Shown here: piece after piece, positions 17,962 through 26,318 of the stretch | Layout of the letters: every line of letters starts with the position of its first letter | How positions within the stretch are numbered: the first letter of the stretch is position 1 | The notes under the pieces: generated by a model | What the model was told of the DNA's origin: nothing | The model's input: the letters and a program-made list of their open reading frames with translations, nothing else | Databases searched by the model: none | DNA from: Arsenicibacter sp965247375 | GTDB lineage: Bacteria > Bacteroidota > Bacteroidia > Cytophagales > Spirosomataceae | DNA length: 64,000 nt | Direction of reading: 5' to 3' | NCBI GenBank assembly: GCA_965247375.1 | Contig: CBDFHU010000092.1 | Location: forward strand, 1-64,000 | Made by a program: the position numbers and the translations under genes

Positions 17962-19720
17962 TTACTCCTGACAGGCGGTTCCCGTTACTTCGACCTGTGC
18001 TGTGGTCTGGCAACTGCCGTTATCAATGGTCAAGGTATATGTGCCCGGTACTTTCACGTCTAAAGCAGATACGTTATATGTTCCGGCCAGGCGGTAAACA
18101 TTAGTGAATACGTAGCCATTCGGGCCCGTGAACGTGAATGTCGGGCCGGTACCGGTTGCTGTCAGCTGAACCGAACAGGTACCGTTACCAACCGGACTGC
18201 TGGCCAGAAAATTAGTAATGGTCGGTAACTGATCGCCCAGAGAAACGGATGCTGTTGACGTATTGCTACAGCCATTAGTGGTAACGCTATAGGTTACAGT
18301 TGCTGAGCCGGGCGCGCCTGAGGCCGGAGGAGCATAGCTGCTTCCGTTGATTGATCCCAAACCGGCTACTGAGAAAGTACCACCCGCCGTTGCCGGCGTT
18401 AACAGAACCGGTGCTGCACCGAAACAGTAATTTGACGGTAGGCCGGTAAAGGCAGGATTTGGCAGCGGCGTAAATGCTGCTGCAGCAGAAGCGGTGTTAG
18501 TACAGCCATTGGCATCCGTAATAAGTACACTGTAGGTGTTAGCCGTCGAAACAGTGGCTAAACTGGTACTTTGACCGGCATCTGGTGACGGAGACCAGCT
18601 GTATGTATAGCTGCCTGTTCCTGAAGGAACAGCCGTCAGCGTTAAGCTCTGGCCCTGGCCCTGACAAGCCGTTGAGGAGGTAATACTAACTGTTGATGCT
18701 GCTGTTGTGGAGCCGCTCAAACCAACGGTTACTGTAGCAACTTCACCGCCTGAGATGGTTAGCTGGGCTGCCGACGTAACCGAACCTGGTGTCAGACCTG
18801 CCTGCCGGCGTACACAAATTCCCTGGTTAATTGTGCCGCTCGTCGGGCTGACAGACGTACTGGACGCGTAACCGGTCGTTGGGCATGTTCCGCCGGTTTT
18901 AGCCGCTAATTCGAAGCCGGACGGCGCGTTGAGTGTAACCGCGGCAGTGGCATTCGTAGCCGCTAATGTGAAGGACTGCGCCGTTGAAGCGGTACTACAT
19001 GTTGCGTTTAAGTCACTAAGTGAAGACGATGTTGTTGAAATGAGCGTACCGTTAACTTTAAAGTTGTCGATGTTTAGCACACGAACTAAAGCGATACTGC
19101 TGCCGCTCCTATATCCATAAAGCCTGAATGTTATACTTCCGGTGGTACTTATGGGTGAGGTAAATGTCATTGAAACCGGTGGTGGCAGGGTGATGTTTGC
19201 TGGTGGAGTAAAGGTTAGAAACGTTTGTGAAAAGCCGGTTTTTAAAGCCAGATTACTAGCATATCCGTTCTGGTTTGATCGCACAGATAAATCTAATGGC
19301 CCGGACCCTAACGCATTGGTAGCTTCAAACGAAATTGAACTAATGCGCATAATTGTATTGGCTGCCGGAGTGACGGTGACTTCCAGATAACCGTTTTGAT
19401 CAAGGGATGTACTCTGAGTCCAGCCTTTTGTTGTTAAATAATTTCCTGTAAGATTTAGTGAAAAAAAAACCATTTGTAATTGGTACGGCACCTGATATGC
19501 TGGACCCCACGCCCAGGTTTCCGGCAGTGATGCCACTTACTACAGATGCCGCCGTTGGTGCGTAGGTATTATTCAGATTCCATCCTGCCAGATTACTCTG
19601 GGCGTAAGCTGTGCTCAGGAAAAGAAATAAGGAAAGAGCTGTGCATAGTAAAAAGGGGGTTGCCTTCCATGAAAAGAAAGCCGGCCGGTAGCCGGCGGGT
19701 TTGTGTAAAGATGCTGACAT
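17962..19720 (-). pseudogene. Secreted Ig-repeat protein, one frameshift
   Basis: No enzyme domain recognised. The N-terminal part (from ATG at 19720) has a signal peptide ending STAYAQ. A beta-rich N-terminal domain, a choice-of-anchor-like segment (ISGGEVATVTVGLSG) and several Ig-like modules follow, then an 85-residue end (CSVQLTATG...FTGPNGYVFTNVYR...VPGTYTL) matching the end of the large amylase at 879. The frame breaks at a nine-A run at 19461-19469; with eight A the two parts fuse into a 585-residue protein (NGFFSLNLTGN). It is probably an extracellular adhesive or structural protein. Homopolymer miscount or phase-variable slippage could both explain the shift. Confidence 0.75.
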
Positions 19721-20011
19721 AACCTTGGGGATTTGAGGAGTTATAGAAGTTCATATCCAACTAGTTTAAGTACAGTTCGGTAGGCAGCACTGAAAGAAAT
19801 ATTAAGTCACAAACGTTAAATATGTCAATACAAGACAAGTGCTTATAATTTATACTCAAAAATTGTAAAAAATGACTATTAAGTTACTGTTGAGGTTATG
19901 TGGTTCATCTTGTAGCCATAAAAACTTACACTGATCGTGGGAAATTAAATCAAGAGTTGAGATGTAATTCAAAAAATAACTGTAGTTGAAGAACTTTTTT
20001 TTAATTAACTG
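19721..20011. other. AT-rich intergenic region, no gene seen
   Basis: About 290 bp of AT-rich sequence between the divergent Ig-repeat gene and the marR promoter. I see no ORF with protein-like sequence and no clear structured RNA here. Confidence 0.6.
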
Positions 20012-20043
20012 TTGTTACATTTAATGTAATGACATTATATTTG
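20012..20043 (+). promoter_or_regulatory. marR promoter with palindromic operator
   Basis: A TTG at 20012-20014, 21 bp, then TATATTTG at 20036-20043 fits the Bacteroidota promoter. Between them lie two overlapping palindromes: TTACATT-T-AATGTAA (20015-20029) and TAATG-A-CATTA (20027-20037). Position and symmetry suit autorepression by the MarR protein encoded 110 nt downstream. Confidence 0.6.
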
Positions 20044-20153
20044 CATCGTCATCAACAAATTACAACAGCAGCTTGCTGGCATTGATGTATGGGTGTGCTT
20101 ATTTTGTAAGTTAAATCAGGTGACTTATTAACTAACCCCCGACTATAAGAACC

Positions 20154-20624
20154 ATGTCAATTGAAACGGATATAAAACAAACTGCGTTTCGCAATCCCTA
20201 CCATAGGCTACTGGTAAATATCATGTTTACCAGCAACTGGATAGGTGACGGGCAAATGCAGTTTCTGAAACCCCATGGCGTTACTCTGCAGCAGTATAAT
20301 GTACTGCGTATTCTGAGGGGACAATACCCGAATCCCGTGAAGGTGAGTGACATCACGGAACGGATGCTGGATAAAATGTCGAATGCGTCACGTCTGGTCG
20401 ATAAGTTGTTGCTGAAGCAGCTGGCCGAACGGACGGAGTGCCCGAGTGATCGCCGGGCGGTCGATGTGGTAATAACCCAAAAAGGGCTGGACCTGCTGAA
20501 AATGCTGGATGAGTGTCAGGCTGGCTGGGAAGATGGTCTGAAAGAGCGGCTGTCGGAAGAAGAAGCGGTGGTGATCAGTGAATTGCTTGATAAACTCCGT
20601 AAGGAGTGTGACTCGAAACAATAG
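20154..20624 (+). CDS. MarR family transcriptional regulator
   Basis: Dimeric winged-helix repressor of 156 residues. The HTH and wing are visible at about residues 60-105 (KVSDITERMLDKMSNASRLVDKLLLKQLAERTECPSDRRAVDVVITQKG), ending with the dimerisation helix. It is followed 42 nt later by a yceI-like gene, a common pairing in Bacteroidota. The promoter contains a palindrome likely to be its operator. The ligand is unknown. Confidence 0.93.
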   Translation: MSIETDIKQTAFRNPYHRLLVNIMFTSNWIGDGQMQFLKPHGVTLQQYNVLRILRGQYPNPVKVSDITERMLDKMSNASRLVDKLLLKQLAERTECPSDRRAVDVVITQKGLDLLKMLDECQAGWEDGLKERLSEEEAVVISELLDKLRKECDSKQ

Positions 20625-20666
20625 TTTACTTTTTTAATAATTATAATAACCTGGAAAACAATCCCT

Positions 20667-21287
20667 ATGAAAACTCGTCAATTCATCGCCCGGCCTTGCT
20701 GCCGTTGCTTTACTTGCTGGTAACTTAGCATTTATCGGCCCTGACAAAACTGCTAAGAAAGCGGCTACCCTGAAGGTAGATGCACAGAAAAGGCGTATTA
20801 AACTGGAATGGTAAAAAAGTAACCGGTGAACACTCTGGCTCTGTGAAAATCGAAAACGGTACAATTTCGGTTGATGGTACGAAACTGGTTGGTGGTACGT
20901 TCCTGATCGACATGAACAGCATTACTTGTTCCGATTTGACGGATGCTGGTTATAACGCCAAATTTATCGGCCACATGAAGTCAGAAGACTTCTTCAACAC
21001 GGCGAAATATCCGACTGCGAAGTTTGAAATCACAAAAGTTACGCCTAAAGGTGGTACTAACTTCGACATTACCGGCAACATGACTATCAAAGGCATTACT
21101 AATGCCGTTACATTCCCGTCTGTTGTTAAGGTAACACCAGCTGGTCTGGAAGCAACCGGTAAGGCTACGCTTGATCGTACAAAATACGACATTCGTTATG
21201 GCTCCGAAGTCATTCTTCGAAAATATCGGTGACAAGGCAATCTACGATGACTTTACCGTTGATCTGAAACTGGTTGCCACCAAGTAA
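20667..21287 (+). pseudogene. YceI-like periplasmic lipid-binding protein, three frameshifts
   Basis: Start ATG at 20667. A corrected reading gives a signal peptide (MKTRQFIAGLAAVALLAGNLA), then NWNGKKVTGEHSGSVKIENG, the core strands and DIRYGSKSFFENIGDKAIYDDFTVDLKLVATK, a typical YceI lipocalin-like protein of 205 residues that binds isoprenoid-type lipids. Three one-base insertions break it: near 20690 (ccc for cc), near 20791 (gg for g) and near 21208 (an extra g in tccgaag). Total length is a multiple of three, as three insertions require. No other damage is visible, so the loss is recent or artefactual. Confidence 0.8.
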
Positions 21288-21302
21288 TTAGCCTGAGGAC
21301 AT

Positions 21303-21342
21303 AAAAATCCCGGCTTCGTATGATCGGAGCCGGGATTTTTTG
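21303..21342. terminator. Bidirectional terminator
   Basis: Strong stem AAAAATCCCGGCT / AGCCGGGATTTTT between the convergent yceI-like gene and the HsdR_N-like gene; T-runs on both strands. Confidence 0.88.
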
Positions 21343-21343
21343 T

Positions 21344-21790
21344 TTATGCCGGAAACGCCGGAAAATCGTCGAGATAGGTGATGGCAGCCGTTTCAAAGTC
21401 GATTGCACAGCAATAGTGTAAGTTGCCGTTGGTAATGACCAGGAAAGGGGCTTTATGAATCAGATTGTACCGGCTAATCTGATCAAAAACGGCCTGATTG
21501 ATCGGGATGTGGGGTGCCTTGCATTCGACCAGCAGGAAGGGGTTACCCTGACGGTCAAATGTCACCAGATCGGTGCGTTTTTGCAGCTTATTAAGCATGA
21601 GTCCTCCTTCGCACCGGATGAGCGCTTTAGGGTACCGGTAGTGGCTGATTAACAGGTTAATAACATGCTGACGGACCCACTCTTCGGGTGTTAACCGGAT
21701 ATGCTTACGCCGAAGTTGATCAAATATGTAAGGTTTCCCGTCAATCTGCTTAAGTTTGCAGTCAAAGGAAGGTAAATTAATGTCGTACAT
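21344..21790 (-). CDS. Type I restriction R-subunit N-terminal-like nuclease domain protein
   Basis: Stand-alone protein of 148 residues matching the HsdR N-terminal (HSDR_N_2 type) fold. The PD-(D/E)xK nuclease motif is intact: E60 in IRCEGG, D74 in RTDLVTF, and E89-x-K91 in LLVECKAP. It starts MYDINLPSFDCKL, common for this Bacteroidota family. No HsdM, HsdS or helicase is nearby, so it is not a working restriction system; its role, perhaps DNA repair or processing, is unknown. It is transcribed divergently from amn-like 21851. Confidence 0.82.
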   Translation of the reverse strand: MYDINLPSFDCKLKQIDGKPYIFDQLRRKHIRLTPEEWVRQHVINLLISHYRYPKALIRCEGGLMLNKLQKRTDLVTFDRQGNPFLLVECKAPHIPINQAVFDQISRYNLIHKAPFLVITNGNLHYCCAIDFETAAITYLDDFPAFPA

Positions 21791-21850
21791 GTAACGAAGA
21801 TACGACGAAAGCGTCAGTTTTCTGCCTCAACACTAACGTCAAATTAATCT

Positions 21851-22621
21851 ATGAAGTCAAAAGAGGAAATCGTAAATAATTGGTTACCAAGATATACTGG
21901 TACACCAATTGAGCAATTCGGCGAGTATATCCTGCTCGTCAATTTCATCAACTATGTCGACATGTTCGCGAAAAAGTTTGATGTCGAAATCTACGGGATG
22001 GGCCGTGCCATGCAAACCGCAACGGCAAATAATATAACCATTATCAATTTCGGGATGGGTAGTCCTATGGCCGCCACGGTTATGGATCTGCTGACAGCCG
22101 TGAATCCGAAAGCAGTGCTGTTTCTGGGAAAATGCGGAGGTCTGAAAAAGACCCAGATCGGAGATCTGGTACTGCCGATTGCAGCCATCCGCGGCGACGG
22201 TACCAGCAACGATTATATGCGGCCTGAAATTCCGGCACTGCCTTCGTTCCGGTTACAGCGCGCCGTATCGTCGATGATTAAAAAGCACGAATTAGATTAC
22301 TGGACAGGTACGGTCTATACCACAAACCGCCGGATCTGGGAACACGACGAAGTATTTAAAGATTACCTTCGTGAAATCAGGGCTATGGCTATTGACATGG
22401 AGACGGCGACAGTGTTTACAGTAGGGTTTGCTAATTCAATACCTCACGGTGCCTTATTGCTGGTATCGGACAACCCGATGGTACCGGAAGGTGTAAAAAC
22501 CGAGGAAAGTGATAAGCGGGTAACGTCAAATTTTGTGGATAAGCACCTTGAAATCGGTATTGACTCGTTAAAAGAACTGGGTTCTTCGGGCGAATCGGTC
22601 AAACACCTTCGGTTTGAATAG
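21851..22621 (+). CDS. amn: AMP nucleosidase
   Basis: Cleaves AMP to adenine and ribose 5-phosphate, purine salvage in the cytoplasm. The 256 residues match the short Bacteroidota AMP nucleosidase of the nucleoside-phosphorylase fold: NFGMGSPMAAT for the phosphate/ribose site, LFLGKCGGL, GDLVLPIAAIRGDGTSNDY, and AMAIDMETATVF, with the catalytic SDNPM downstream. It is a monocistronic unit with a hairpin after it. Confidence 0.9.
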   Translation: MKSKEEIVNNWLPRYTGTPIEQFGEYILLVNFINYVDMFAKKFDVEIYGMGRAMQTATANNITIINFGMGSPMAATVMDLLTAVNPKAVLFLGKCGGLKKTQIGDLVLPIAAIRGDGTSNDYMRPEIPALPSFRLQRAVSSMIKKHELDYWTGTVYTTNRRIWEHDEVFKDYLREIRAMAIDMETATVFTVGFANSIPHGALLLVSDNPMVPEGVKTEESDKRVTSNFVDKHLEIGIDSLKELGSSGESVKHLRFE

Positions 22622-22628
22622 AAAACTG

Positions 22629-22657
22629 AGGTTAGCGGGGCATTTAGCCCGCTAACC
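22629..22657. terminator. Hairpin between amn and the TPR gene
   Basis: Stem GGTTAGCGGG / CCCGCTAACC between convergent genes; the T-run is weak on both strands, so it is a modest terminator. Confidence 0.5.
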
Positions 22658-22671
22658 CCGTTGTCTGTTAC

Positions 22672-24039
22672 TTAATTACAATACTCGCTGATCACTTTGT
22701 AAGCGGGTGTATATCCCAGTTCACCGGCTTTCGACAGGTCAAAACAGCCACCATTTTCGTCTCCCAGGGTGTGCTTAATAACGCCGCGTACATAATAGGC
22801 TTCTCCATAACGCGGATTCAGCTTAATAGCGCTGTTGCAATCCAGGATGGCTCCCTTCTGATCGCCCTGCTGTGACTTGATAAGTCCCCGTGTAAAGTAC
22901 GCTTCTGCATAGGTCGGGTTCAACTCAATGGCTTTATTCAGGTCCAGAACCGCGTTTTTAGGGTCTCCCTGCTTGCTGCGGGTAACGCCGCGGCTGAAGT
23001 AGGCCTCCGAACGCTCCGGAGACAGGTCATTGATTTTATTCCGCTCCTGCACGATATTCCGGAGGTTATCCAGAATTGGCCGGGTGATTTTACCGGAATA
23101 ATATACTTTCCCGTCAGCATTGGCATTATTCAGTTCAATCGCCTTGTTAAAATCGGCCAGCGCTGATTTCTGGTCACCGAGTTTGCTGTGGCAGAAGCCG
23201 CGCCCGTAATAATACTTGTAGTTGGCATTGTCGGCCGCAACCGCACGGTCGAAATCGGCAATGGCAGTTTTGTAGTCTTCCAGCTTGCTGTGTGCAAAAC
23301 CACGATAATAGAATGATTCGGCATCGTTGCTGTTCAGTTCAAGGGCTTTGTTCAGATCTTGAATGGCACCGGTAAAGTCGTTTAACTTAACCCGCGACAT
23401 GCCACGGGCAGCGTAGGCTTGTGAGCGTTTCGGATTCAGTTCGGCGACTTTGGTAAAATCGGCCAGACTGCCCGGATAATCATCGAGTTTCTGTTTGGTA
23501 ATACCGCGGGCAAAAAGCGCATTGATATTGCCCGGGTCCAGTTCAATGGTTTTGCTGAAATCCTGCAAAGCGCCGCGGTATTGCTCCAGGTAGCTCCGGC
23601 TGATACCCCGGTTATAATACCCCTGCGGATCATTCGGATTCAGCTCGATGGCCCGGCTGTAATCCAGCAAGGCCGCCCGGTGATCGTCCTGTTTACTTTT
23701 GCTGACCCCCCGGCTCAGAAACGCCAGTGCATCTTTCGGGTTGAGGTCAATTGCTTTGTCATAATCCAGAATAGCGCCCCTGTGGTCTTTCAGGTTTGCT
23801 TTCGCCAGTCCGCGGTTATAATAACTGGCGGCATTATCGGGATTCATCGTGATGGCCATGCTGAATGCCTGCAGGGCACCGGTAAAGTCGTTGGCTTTGC
23901 TTTTAGTGATGCCGCTTTCAAAATAATCAGCAGCCGTTTGCTGGGCGTTAACGGTCTCAGGTAAGACCGACAGGCATAATCCTGTGCAGAAAAGTATCCG
24001 GAAAGAGACCTTCGCCAGCGGTTGAAAAACGTGCTTCAT
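22672..24039 (-). CDS. Secreted tetratricopeptide-repeat protein
   Basis: Protein of 455 residues made almost only of TPR units (about 11, each with a YYNRGLAK- or YFSRGVTRSKQGD-like consensus and an A-I-E-L-N-P linker), after a signal peptide (MKHVFQPLAKVSFRILFCTG...NAQ). I start at 24039 because the signal peptide begins there; the open frame extends 31 codons further. A GKVYYSGKITRPILDNLRNIVQ insert interrupts the repeats near residue 300. It is a protein-interaction scaffold in the periplasm; partner unknown. Ends with a conserved Cys-Asn. Confidence 0.88.
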   Translation of the reverse strand: MKHVFQPLAKVSFRILFCTGLCLSVLPETVNAQQTAADYFESGITKSKANDFTGALQAFSMAITMNPDNAASYYNRGLAKANLKDHRGAILDYDKAIDLNPKDALAFLSRGVSKSKQDDHRAALLDYSRAIELNPNDPQGYYNRGISRSYLEQYRGALQDFSKTIELDPGNINALFARGITKQKLDDYPGSLADFTKVAELNPKRSQAYAARGMSRVKLNDFTGAIQDLNKALELNSNDAESFYYRGFAHSKLEDYKTAIADFDRAVAADNANYKYYYGRGFCHSKLGDQKSALADFNKAIELNNANADGKVYYSGKITRPILDNLRNIVQERNKINDLSPERSEAYFSRGVTRSKQGDPKNAVLDLNKAIELNPTYAEAYFTRGLIKSQQGDQKGAILDCNSAIKLNPRYGEAYYVRGVIKHTLGDENGGCFDLSKAGELGYTPAYKVISEYCN

Positions 24040-24354
24040 TGAGCTAATAGATGGTTTCTGGTAGCACAGAGTGGTAAATGAAAAGTTAAAATTAGCCCTA
24101 TTAGCTACGCTTACCAAGCTAAAATCCGTCAAAATTTAGGGAGTGGCGGTTAACTTTAACACACTCTGTAAAGTAGAACTTATCATTTTTAAACGTCGGA
24201 GGCCGGCTATCTGATGTATGGATGGGCTAAATAGTCTCGATTTTGTGCTTCACGCTGTCAATATAGTCACCAGATTTGCGTTGTATAATGACAATAAGGC
24301 AGTTTTTTGTTGTAATTTCTGGCTTTTTATGTCATTTTGGCGTTATTGTTGATT
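24040..24354. other. Intergenic region upstream of hsp20
   Basis: About 315 bp between divergent genes. It is AT-rich near the hsp20 side; no gene is visible. The only clear signal is the sigma-54-like site at its end. Confidence 0.5.
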
Positions 24355-24369
24355 TGGTACAACGTTTGC
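24355..24369 (+). promoter_or_regulatory. Sigma-54-like promoter of hsp20
   Basis: TGGTAC-AACGTT-TGC matches the sigma-54 consensus TGGCAC-N5-TTGC with one change, and the -24 GG and -12 GC have the required 10-bp spacing. It lies 46 nt before the hsp20 start codon. Confidence 0.5.
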
Positions 24370-24414
24370 GAATTAGTTAGGCAAACAGATAAGAACTAAA
24401 AAACAAGAAATACA

Positions 24415-24876
24415 ATGGCAACGCTAATTCGCTCAAACCAGGTACCAACAATTTTTGATCAGTTATTTAATCAGGAAATCAACCGTCTGGCTAAACACCC
24501 TGTTTTTGCTCAGCCTGTTATCGCACGCTACCAGAAAGGTGGCTCTGTGCCGGCAGTCAATGTGAAGGAGTCGGCCGATACATATACACTTGGAAGTAGC
24601 AGCTCCGGGATTGGTTAAAGAACAATTCTCCGTTAAGGTAGAGAATACTATTCTGACCCTGGCCTATGCTCCGGCAGAAACCGAAGCAGAAGTGAAGCAG
24701 GAAAAATATACACACAAAAGAGTTCAGTACCGGCAGCTTCAGCCGTTCCTTCCGTTTGCCGAAAAACGTGAATGCTGACAACATTCAGGCCTCGTATACC
24801 AATGGTATTCTGACCGTTTCGGTACCGAAGGTGATTGAACAAAAGCCGGAACCCAAAGCAGATTCAGATCCTGTAA
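24415..24876 (+). pseudogene. Small heat-shock protein Hsp20, three frameshifts
   Basis: Alpha-crystallin-type chaperone, 152 residues after repair. It starts MATLIRSNQVPTIFDQLFNQEI; the alpha-crystallin core reads VPAVNVKESADTYTLEVAAPGLVKEQFSVKVEN...RSFRLPKNVNADNIQASYTNGILTVSVPKV, with KPEPKQIQIL at the end. One-base insertions at about 24593 (cttgg for ctgg), 24718 (aaaa for aaa) and 24858 (aaagcag for aaacag) break it. As read, translation stops at 24618, before most of the chaperone domain. The reading is otherwise intact, and the terminator and promoter are in place. Confidence 0.83.
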
Positions 24877-24904
24877 GGTGAAACAGAATGTTATTCCGTT
24901 TTAC

Positions 24905-24937
24905 AAAAAATCCCGTCAGTATCTGACGGGATTTTTT
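24905..24937. terminator. Strong bidirectional terminator
   Basis: Perfect stem AAAAAATCCCGTCAG / CTGACGGGATTTTTT with a 3-nt loop between the convergent hsp20 and SDR genes. Confidence 0.92.
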
Positions 24938-24945
24938 GTTGGTAA

Positions 24946-25665
24946 TTATCTGCCGCCGGGCCGGGTCGGGCGGACTTCGATTTTAGACGGCAATGTGCGG
25001 GCCGGCATGTTAATCAGGTCCGACACAATCTGTCCGATGTCTTCCGGCTGGATTTTCCAGGCATCCTTGTCATTCGGCTCGTGATTGTTGAAGTAGGTTG
25101 CGACCGAGCCGGGCATGATGGTCGTTACCTTAATGCCTTCACTGCGCAAGTCGAGCATAACGGCCTGTGTGAAACCAACCAGACCGAATTTGCTGGCGTT
25201 ATAAGCAGCTCCTTTTTCAAAAGAAGTTTGTACCGGCCAAACTCGCGATGGTAATAAAATAGCCTTCCGACGATTTCAGGGCTTCGAGCGTTGTTTTGGC
25301 CGTATAGAATACCCCCCGTCAGGTTAATGTCAATGGTTTCGTGCCACTGTTCCGGAGTCAGTTCCTGGAATCGGGGCGAAGTGGCCCACACCGGCGTTTG
25401 CGATAACGTAATCGATCCGGCCCCATGTTGCCAGAATGGTGTCAACGGCTTTCTGCTGGGACGCAAAATCGCGGACATCGGCCTCAATACCAAGTGCAAA
25501 ACCGGGTTTAATGGTGTTAAGTGCAGCGGCAGCTGCATCAGCACTTTCCTGTGAGCGGCTCGTGATGGCCACCTGAATACCTTCTTTAATCAACACTTCG
25601 GCGATACCGTAGCCAATGCCTTTTGAGCCGCCGGTAATGAATGCCGTTTTAATCGCGTCTGCCAT
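24946..25665 (-). pseudogene. Short-chain dehydrogenase/reductase, three frameshifts
   Basis: NAD(P)-dependent oxidoreductase of the classical SDR family, 238 residues after repair. Visible features: TGGSKGIGYGIA nucleotide-binding loop, ANAGVGHF, an INLTGVFY helix, catalytic YNASKFGLVGF (Tyr and Lys) and a C-terminus SKIEVRPTRPGGR. Three one-base insertions interrupt it: near 25371 (extra A/T in the FAP-FQEL stretch), in the C6 run at 25312-25317 (five expected) and near 25218 (TTTT for TTT on the coding strand). The catalytic motif is lost from the longest frame as read. Substrate unknown. Confidence 0.83.
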
Positions 25666-25751
25666 AATTTTCGTTGCTGAGAATGACGATAATGCCCTTG
25701 GGGCAGGTCAAAGACATGTAACTCATCGCCCGGCCGGAAAGTTTCGGTGCA

Positions 25752-26264
25752 TCAGGTCGCATCCTTTTCTTTGACGTGGCGGAGGGTTTCCCCGAAATTC
25801 ATTTTCTGCGTCATGCCCATGATCGCCTGCGTGATGCGTTTGGCTTTGGTGCCCGGTGTTTTGGCCGATTCGATCCAGCGGGTGTAGTATTTCTGGTGAC
25901 TGCCCGGCAGTTTTTCAAAATAGGCTTTGGCCTCCGGTGCGTCTTCAAGGCAAGCCAGCAAATCGGCTGACAACACCACCTCCGACTCGTCAAGCGCCAG
26001 CGTTACGTGTACTTTGGCGCCCGCTTCTTTCCGCAGTATCTTGCGCATGGTTGTATTGACAGGCAGAATAAAGTCGCCTTCGCCCATCGGCACCAGCGCC
26101 ACCTGACTGAGCTGATATTGGTCAATCGACCCTTTGACGCGGAATGAGGTACGGGTATCCGGCTTCAGCTGTGCAGCCAGCGATGCCGGAATCTCAATGT
26201 ATGTCCAGCCCGATTTTTCGCCTTTTGCCCCGAATTTGAGCAGCTCTGTCTGAAACGTCATCAT
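25752..26264 (-). CDS. YdeI/OmpD-associated family protein with DUF1905 domain
   Basis: Cytoplasmic protein of 170 residues. The N-terminal half is the beta-barrel-like DUF1905 domain (SGWTYIEIPASLAAQL ... VKGSIDQYQLSQVALVPMGEGDFILPVN). The C-terminal half is the YdeI/OmdA-like helical domain (YFEKLPGSHQKYYTRWIESAKTPGTKAKRI). The function is not established; YdeI-type proteins were linked to bacteriocin protection. It lies 86 nt upstream of the SDR gene on the opposite side of the SDR start, same strand. Confidence 0.85.
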   Translation of the reverse strand: MMTFQTELLKFGAKGEKSGWTYIEIPASLAAQLKPDTRTSFRVKGSIDQYQLSQVALVPMGEGDFILPVNTTMRKILRKEAGAKVHVTLALDESEVVLSADLLACLEDAPEAKAYFEKLPGSHQKYYTRWIESAKTPGTKAKRITQAIMGMTQKMNFGETLRHVKEKDAT

Positions 26265-26318
26265 GCAGCATTCACTTTTGTTTCCGGCAAGTTAATGACT
26301 TGTACTGACAAGTGTAAG

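Noticed and set aside
21344..21790. Part of a type I restriction-modification system
   Set aside because: No HsdM, HsdS or helicase part in the neighbourhood.
24133..24414. Small RNA or riboswitch upstream of hsp20
   Set aside because: No stable structure seen; only the sigma-54-like site stands out.
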